A stretch of DNA of 5,694 nt from positions 1 through 5,694 of the forward strand of contig JAGVGV010000529.1 in the NCBI GenBank assembly GCA_020056895.1, in the 5' to 3' direction. The DNA comes from Deltaproteobacteria bacterium. Its GTDB lineage: Bacteria > Desulfobacterota > Desulfarculia > Adiutricales > JAGVGV01. Of this stretch, positions 1 through 4,023 are shown piece by piece; positions within the stretch are counted from its first letter, which is position 1, and every line of letters starts with the position of its first letter. Below the pieces are notes generated by a model, which did no database searches, was not told the DNA's origin, and saw nothing but the letters and a program-made list of their open reading frames with translations. A program made the translations under genes and the position numbers.

Positions 1-11
1 CCGTACATGTC

Positions 12-28
12 TTGGCGTGGAATTTGCT
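12..28 (+). promoter_or_regulatory. Candidate sigma-54 (RpoN) -24/-12 promoter for the TPR-glycosyltransferase gene
   Basis: The sequence TTGGCGTGGAATTTGCT has TTGGC at 12-16 and TTGCT at 24-28. The invariant GG (14-15) and GC (26-27) doublets are at exactly the spacing that sigma-54 promoters require. Only the AC of the usual TTGGCAC block differs (here GT). Transcription would start near base 39, leaving a leader of about 40 bases before the ATG at 79. If correct, expression needs RpoN and an enhancer-binding activator whose sites would lie upstream of the window. This is a motif match only; a chance match of this quality in a window this size is unlikely but possible. Confidence 0.5.
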
Positions 29-78
29 TCTTGTCCATGGGATCACCATCGCGCCGGAAAGGATGCGTCGAAACGTTC

Positions 79-2598
79 ATGGTCCCAGCCCCGATCGATC
101 AAACCGAGGCCCAAAGCGCCCGGGCCTTTCATGCCCAAGGGATCCAAGCCCAGCGAGCCGGCCGGATGGACGAAGCGTACCAGTGGTACCGGCGGGCGTT
201 GGAAGCCCGACCCGATCATGTTCCCAGCCTCAACATGATGGGCCTTCTGGCGGATCAATGCGGCCAGCCGGACGAGGCGTTGGTGCTCTTGGAACGGGCG
301 GTGACCATCGATCCGGGTCAGACTCCGGTCTGGGTGAACCTGGGACGGCTCCACGAGCGCATGGGCCACCGGGAAAAGGCGATAACGGCGTATGCTCAAG
401 CGGTCCGGGTTTCCCCCGGCCACGCCCTGGCCTGGTACCTTTTGGGCATGGCGCTCCGGGGTCCGGGGGGAGCTTCGGAATGCGGACCACCGACCGATTC
501 CAACCCCAGCCCTGAAGTGGAACACTGCCTGGATCAGGCCCGCCGTCTGGACCCCGGCCTGGCCGACGCCCATTACCATCTTGGCGTATCGCGGCACCAC
601 CAGGGCCGCCGGGCCGAGGCCCGAGCGGATTACGAAGCCGCTCTAAAGGCCGAACCCGGACATGCGCCGGCCTGCCGGAATCTGGGCTTGGTTCACCGGG
701 AGGAAGGCCGGTACGCCGATGCCTTGGCCTGTTATGACCGCATGTCGGTTCTTCGGCCCGATTCCGCCGAACCCGAATACCTGGCCGGGGAGACCTTGCG
801 GGCCATGGGCCGCCCGGCCGACGCCGCGGAGCGATACCAGCGGGCGCTGAAGCGGGCGCCTCATTTTTCCCTGGGCCATTTCGGGCTGGGCACGGCTTTG
901 GACCGGCTGGGCCGTCCCCTTGAAGCCCTGGCGTCGTTCCAGGAGGCCGCCCGGCTGAACCCGGAACTGGTGGAAGCACATCATAACCTGGGCGTCATGA
1001 ACTATCAGGTTGGAAAATACGCCCAGGCGGTCCAGGCCTATCAGCGGGCGCTGGAAAAGGCCCCCCGGCGGGCTTCCTTGTGGCATCATTTGGGCAATGC
1101 GTTCGAAGCCTTGGGCGCCACCCAGCCCGCCTTGGAAGCGTACCGCCAGGCTCTGGCCATCGATCCCGGCCAAACGGCGGCGTTATCGGCCCTGGTGTTC
1201 GAACTCAGGCGCCGGTGCGACTGGGCCGCCGCCGAACCGCTGGCGGCTTGTTTGGAAGATCAGACCGACCGGGAACTGGCCGCCGGCCGGAAACCCGGCC
1301 AAACGCCGTTCCTAAGCCTGATTTTGTCCTCGGACCCCGACCGGCGCCGCCGGATCGCCGAAGCCTGGAACGCGCCCGCCCATCCCTCTTCGGTTGGTCC
1401 TCCGGAGGCTCCCGAAACCGGCTTCGCGGTCCCACGATCCCAAGCCGCCGATCCCCCCCGAATCCTGACCATCGGCTATGTGTCCGCCGATTTCCGTAAC
1501 CATCCCGTGGCCCAGCAGATCGCGGGCCTGTTCGGCCTCCATGATCGCCAATCGTTCAAGATTATTGGGTATTCGTACGGGCCGGACGACCGGAGCGAAT
1601 ACCGGCGCCGCATCCAGGCCGGGTGCGACCAATTCGTGGACCTAAAGGCCATGGGGCCGAACCGGATGGCGGATCGGATCCGAGCCGACGAAGTGGACAT
1701 TCTAGTGGACCTGACCGGCCCCACCGGGGATGGACGAACCGGCCTTTGGGAGCACCGCCCGGCGCCCATTCTGGTTTCCTACCTGGGGTTTCTGGGCACT
1801 ACCGGGTCGCCCCATATGGATTATCTGATCGCCGACCGATTGGTCCTCCCCGCCGATTCTTTCCAACATTACACGGAAAAAGTGGTCTGGCTGCCGGGGT
1901 CGTACCAGGTCCAGAACCGTCATCCCATCGACCATCCGGCCCCTGCCCGGGAAGAACTGGGGCTCCCCCGGGAGGCCATGGTCTATTGTTCCTTCAATAA
2001 CGGGTACAAGATCGACCGGGAGGTATTTTCCATTTGGACGAACATCCTGGCCCGGGCGCCCCAAAGCGTTCTCTGGCTGGCCCGTCACGACGAGGCCATG
2101 GAACGGAATCTCCGCCGAGCCGCGGCGGACCGGGGCATCGATCCGGACCGGTTGATCTTCGCCGCCAGGGTTCCCATCCCCGCCCATCTGGCCCGGTTGA
2201 CCCGGGCGGACCTGGCTCTGGACACCCTGGTGTATAACGGCGGAGCCACTACCGCCAACGCGCTCTGGGCCGGAGTTCCCGTTCTGACCACCCTGGGGCC
2301 GACCTTCGTCTCCCGGCTTTCCGCCAGCCATCTATATGAATTGGGCCTCTCAGAACTGGTGGCCCGGGACCGGGAAGAGTACGAACACACCGCCGTCCAA
2401 CTGGGATGGGAAGCCGAAGCCCGCCGCGAATTCAAAACCAGGCTGGCCCTGGCCCGGGACCGCTCCCCTCTTTTCGATACCGCCCGTTTCGCCCGGAACC
2501 TGGAAGCGGCGTACCAGGTGATGTGGTCACGCTACTTGGCCGGCCGACCTCCGGAACCCATCGCCATCGAACCGGATTCCTTCCCTTCCAAGGGATAA
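79..2598 (+). CDS. TPR-repeat protein with OGT/SPINDLY-type (GT41) glycosyltransferase domain
   Basis: This 839-residue protein probably transfers a sugar from a nucleotide-sugar to Ser/Thr of cytoplasmic proteins, as known for the GT41 family (O-GlcNAc transferase, SPINDLY). No signal peptide or membrane segment is seen. Residues 14-365 form ten tetratricopeptide repeats in 34-residue register (repeat 4 is 46 long), with a degenerate eleventh to about 396. A Pro-rich linker follows to about 459, then the catalytic domain at about 460-816. Visible landmarks are GYVSADFRNHP (H475 matches the NHP histidine of OGT), the RPAP segment (560-563), FNNGYKID (K644 matches the diphosphate-binding lysine of OGT) and YNGGATTANALWAGVP (719-734), which is SPINDLY-like in its NGG. 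Unusual residues are P548, L565, L572 and N727. The ATG at 79 is chosen because in-frame ATGs at 7 and 37 lie before the transcription start predicted from the sigma-54 motif. Its ribosome site is weak (AAGGA at 59-63, 15 bases away). The family call is firm; donor, acceptor and activity are unknown. Confidence 0.9.
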   Translation: MVPAPIDQTEAQSARAFHAQGIQAQRAGRMDEAYQWYRRALEARPDHVPSLNMMGLLADQCGQPDEALVLLERAVTIDPGQTPVWVNLGRLHERMGHREKAITAYAQAVRVSPGHALAWYLLGMALRGPGGASECGPPTDSNPSPEVEHCLDQARRLDPGLADAHYHLGVSRHHQGRRAEARADYEAALKAEPGHAPACRNLGLVHREEGRYADALACYDRMSVLRPDSAEPEYLAGETLRAMGRPADAAERYQRALKRAPHFSLGHFGLGTALDRLGRPLEALASFQEAARLNPELVEAHHNLGVMNYQVGKYAQAVQAYQRALEKAPRRASLWHHLGNAFEALGATQPALEAYRQALAIDPGQTAALSALVFELRRRCDWAAAEPLAACLEDQTDRELAAGRKPGQTPFLSLILSSDPDRRRRIAEAWNAPAHPSSVGPPEAPETGFAVPRSQAADPPRILTIGYVSADFRNHPVAQQIAGLFGLHDRQSFKIIGYSYGPDDRSEYRRRIQAGCDQFVDLKAMGPNRMADRIRADEVDILVDLTGPTGDGRTGLWEHRPAPILVSYLGFLGTTGSPHMDYLIADRLVLPADSFQHYTEKVVWLPGSYQVQNRHPIDHPAPAREELGLPREAMVYCSFNNGYKIDREVFSIWTNILARAPQSVLWLARHDEAMERNLRRAAADRGIDPDRLIFAARVPIPAHLARLTRADLALDTLVYNGGATTANALWAGVPVLTTLGPTFVSRLSASHLYELGLSELVARDREEYEHTAVQLGWEAEARREFKTRLALARDRSPLFDTARFARNLEAAYQVMWSRYLAGRPPEPIAIEPDSFPSKG
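424..561 (+). other. Tetratricopeptide repeat 4 with a 12-residue insertion
   Basis: Within the glycosyltransferase gene, the fourth repeat (residues 116-161) is 46 residues instead of 34. The extra residues form a Gly/Pro/Ser-rich stretch (about residues 127-146, bases 457-516) where helices A and B should turn. Repeats on both sides keep exact 34-residue spacing, so this is a local loop and not array decay. The reading frame is intact through it. A run of six G bases (465-470) sits inside. Confidence 0.7.
2570..2584 (+). repeat. 15-base direct repeat, copy 1 (end of the glycosyltransferase gene)
   Basis: AACCGGATTCCTTCC here recurs exactly at 2771-2785, 201 bases downstream. This copy lies within the last coding codons of the glycosyltransferase gene. 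The flanking bases differ on both sides, so the identity is exactly 15 bases. Confidence 0.8.
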
Positions 2599-2674
2599 GG
2601 GCCGGCAACGTAGCGCCCCACGGAAGGGTAAGCCTTTATTTATGGGTGACAATTTGTGAAAGATGAGCGCCATT

Positions 2675-2697
2675 TGGAAAAGAGCTGAGGTTTTCCA
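2675..2697. repeat. Short inverted repeat, 7-base arms
   Basis: TGGAAAA and TTTTCCA flank a 9-base loop. It could fold as a weak AT-rich hairpin downstream of the glycosyltransferase gene, or be a protein-binding site. The missing T-tract argues against a standard Rho-independent terminator. Confidence 0.35.
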
Positions 2698-2770
2698 CGG
2701 ACTGTCAACAATTGGCCATCCGCGATCAGTTCTTGAGAAAAGAATACGTATCTATTTGAATTTTAATTAA

Positions 2771-2785
2771 AACCGGATTCCTTCC
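2771..2785 (+). repeat. 15-base direct repeat, copy 2 (intergenic)
   Basis: This is an exact copy of the 15 bases at 2570-2584 near the end of the upstream gene. It sits at the right edge of an AT-rich block and just before the heptamer array. Confidence 0.8.
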
Positions 2786-2791
2786 GCAAAA

Positions 2792-2819
2792 GCTGTGAGC
2801 TGACAGCTGACGGCTGACA
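2792..2819 (+). repeat. Four tandem heptamers of the GCTGACA type
   Basis: Consecutive 7-base units read GCTGTGA (2792-2798), GCTGACA (2799-2805), GCTGACG (2806-2812) and GCTGACA (2813-2819). Units 2 to 4 differ by one base at most; unit 1 differs from GCTGACA at two positions. Short intergenic heptamer arrays of this kind occur in several bacterial groups and can change copy number by slippage. No function is evident. Confidence 0.75.
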
Positions 2820-2914
2820 GCCCGATGACCGAAGCCCACCCCGCCTAAAGACGAAACCCAAATTCCGCGAACGTCACCCGAGACTGAACGAATAAATGGA
2901 AGGGAATGTTTCTT

Positions 2915-2943
2915 TTGTGTTTTTCCATCCGGTGAATTATACT
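2915..2943 (+). promoter_or_regulatory. Candidate sigma-70 promoter for the SGNH hydrolase gene
   Basis: A -35-like TTGTGT (2915-2920) and a -10-like TATACT (2938-2943) are separated by an ideal 17 bases. The -10 matches the consensus at five of six positions, the -35 at only three. Transcription would start near 2950, giving a leader of about 39 bases before the TTG start. An ATGGAA/TTCCAT inverted repeat (2896-2901 and 2923-2928) overlaps the -35 side and could bind a regulator, but this is weak. Confidence 0.45.
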
Positions 2944-2988
2944 GGGGACTCAGCATCGGTACGATTTTTCATGTGAGGCCACGGGACG

Positions 2989-3819
2989 TTGCGGACGCTG
3001 ATCTTCTTCGGAGCCCTTTTTCTGATCGGTTTGGCCCTGTTCGTTCCTTTGGGGAACGCCCAATCGGCTCCCGCGAGCGAAAGCCGGTTGTCACGCCTGG
3101 CGCCGGCCGCCGTACCTCCTTCGCCGGCGGCGGCGTTCAAGCCTTCGGGCGCCCTTCTGGTAGTGGGCGACAGCTTGGCCGTGGGGCTGGGCGCGGCCCT
3201 GACGCAGGATGTTCGGAACTGGCCCGGCCTGAAGGTTTGGGCTCAGGGCAAAACGTCCAGTGGTCTTTGTTCCCCGCGCTTTTACAATTGGGATAAAAAG
3301 CTGGCCGAACTCATTCAAACCCGCCGGCCCGACGCCGTGGTGGTTCACGTGGGCGGGAACGACGCGTACATCCATCCCGCGTCCCCCAACTGGCTGGCCG
3401 ATTACGCGCAAAAGCTCAAGCGATTCGTCCGGATCGCCGTGGATCAGGGCCTGCCCGTGTTTCTGGTCCAATTGCCGCCGATGAAGTCCGCCGATTACCA
3501 CCGCCGCGTGGCGGCCGTGAACCAGGTGATGAAAACGGTCTGCCAGGAAACTCCGGGGTGCCAGTTCGTGGAAACCTGGTCGGTGATGGCGGAAAACGGC
3601 CAAAACTTCATGGCTGGACGGAAGGTGGCCGGGAAATATCAGTCCCTCCGCGCCAAGGACGGACATCATCTCACCTTCGCCGGGTATCAGTTGGTGGGTG
3701 GCCGAGTCCTGGCCGGGGTGACCCGGGTTCTTCCGGCCTCGCCGGCCCCGGCCGGTCCGTCGTCACCAACCACCGCCGCCCTGCCCGACCCGGCTCGGCG
3801 TAAACCATCCGCGCATTGA
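2989..3819 (+). CDS. Exported SGNH/GDSL-family hydrolase, DUF459-like
   Basis: This 276-residue protein is probably an esterase or acyl-transfer enzyme of the SGNH superfamily acting in the periplasm or at the envelope. It opens with a typical signal peptide (MRTLIFFGALFLIGLALF), with likely cleavage after GNA at residue 24. The SGNH blocks are in order: GDS with nucleophile S62, block II around SSGL (90-93) and the following FYNW, VHVGGND with N124, and DGHHLTFAGY with D224 and H227 as the other triad members. The SSGL-FYNW and DGHH pattern resembles DUF459. C185 and C191 could form a disulfide, which fits export. The last 30 or so residues are Pro/Ala/Ser-rich and probably disordered. The start is TTG: a TGA at 2974-2976 in the same frame excludes anything earlier, the signal peptide begins right there, and GAGG (2975-2978) sits 10 bases upstream. 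Substrate unknown; cell-wall or polysaccharide O-acyl groups are a guess from the superfamily. Confidence 0.88.
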   Translation: MRTLIFFGALFLIGLALFVPLGNAQSAPASESRLSRLAPAAVPPSPAAAFKPSGALLVVGDSLAVGLGAALTQDVRNWPGLKVWAQGKTSSGLCSPRFYNWDKKLAELIQTRRPDAVVVHVGGNDAYIHPASPNWLADYAQKLKRFVRIAVDQGLPVFLVQLPPMKSADYHRRVAAVNQVMKTVCQETPGCQFVETWSVMAENGQNFMAGRKVAGKYQSLRAKDGHHLTFAGYQLVGGRVLAGVTRVLPASPAPAGPSSPTTAALPDPARRKPSAH

Positions 3820-3878
3820 GGCTGCCTTTTCCATCGCCCCTGATTCCGTTTCCGTTCGCCTCCAAACAAATTCCCAGC

Positions 3879-3890
3879 AAACGATCGTTT
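3879..3890. repeat. Perfect 12-base palindrome
   Basis: AAACGATCGTTT is its own reverse complement. It lies 59 bases after the SGNH hydrolase stop. With no loop it is a poor RNA hairpin, so a dimeric protein-binding site or chance is more likely than a terminator. Confidence 0.5.
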
Positions 3891-3900
3891 CCTTCCCCAG

Positions 3901-3940
3901 CTTGGCCGGCCGAACCCGTTTGGCGCCGGTCCGGCCCAAG
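3901..3940. terminator. Weak GC-rich hairpin between convergent genes
   Basis: CTTGGCCGG (3901-3909) can pair with CCGGCCCAAG (3931-3940) with one bulged base, around a loop of about 21 bases. Position between two gene ends suits a terminator, but no T-run follows on either strand, so this remains doubtful. Confidence 0.25.
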
Positions 3941-4023
3941 GCTTGTTCATCCAGCCGGGAGATCGGTGAAGGGAGGAGCCGCCTTAAAGAGGGGGGTGGA
4001 TTCGGGAGATTGGCGAATAACGA

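Larger units (their letters stand above)
2599..2988. other. 390-base intergenic region, AT-richer than its neighbours
   Basis: No convincing gene is present. The stretch holds the second copy of a 15-base direct repeat, four tandem heptamers, an AT-rich block (about 2737-2772) and a promoter candidate for the SGNH hydrolase gene. A 7-base perfect inverted repeat (TGGAAAA at 2675-2681, TTTTCCA at 2691-2697, 9-base loop) lies 77 bases after the first gene's stop. It has no T-run behind it, so it is not a clear intrinsic terminator. No tRNA-like cloverleaf was seen. Confidence 0.7.
3820..4023. other. Convergent intergenic spacer between SGNH hydrolase and histidine kinase genes
   Basis: The two flanking genes both end here. 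No gene is seen. The spacer contains a perfect 12-base palindrome, a GC-rich imperfect hairpin and an imperfect direct repeat: GGGAGATCGGTGAA (3957-3970) versus GGGAGATTGGCGAA (4004-4017), 12 of 14 bases identical. A bidirectional terminator would be expected, but no stem followed by a T-run was found on either strand. Confidence 0.6.

Noticed and set aside
230..979. A 249-codon minus-strand open frame opposite the TPR region
   Set aside because: Its Pro/Gly/Arg-rich composition is typical of antisense reading of GC-rich DNA, and the plus strand encodes a phased TPR array there.
2583..2594. CCCTT-CC-AAGGG inverted repeat at the end of the glycosyltransferase gene
   Set aside because: The two-base loop is too tight for a stable hairpin and it lies within the final codons with no T-tract.
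2626..2641. Possible intrinsic terminator (AAGG, 5-base loop, CCTT, then TTATTTA) after the glycosyltransferase gene
   Set aside because: The stem is only four base pairs and the T-run is broken, so it is too weak to call.
2726..2956. A 76-codon minus-strand open frame in the intergenic region
   Set aside because: It reads through the heptamer repeats (giving an SRQLSAHS-like string), has no family resemblance, and overlaps the promoter region of the SGNH hydrolase gene.
2973..3296. A 107-codon plus-strand frame starting at GTG just before the SGNH gene
   Set aside because: It overlaps the signal peptide and the GDS active-site region of the real gene in another frame and has Arg/Gly-rich shadow composition.
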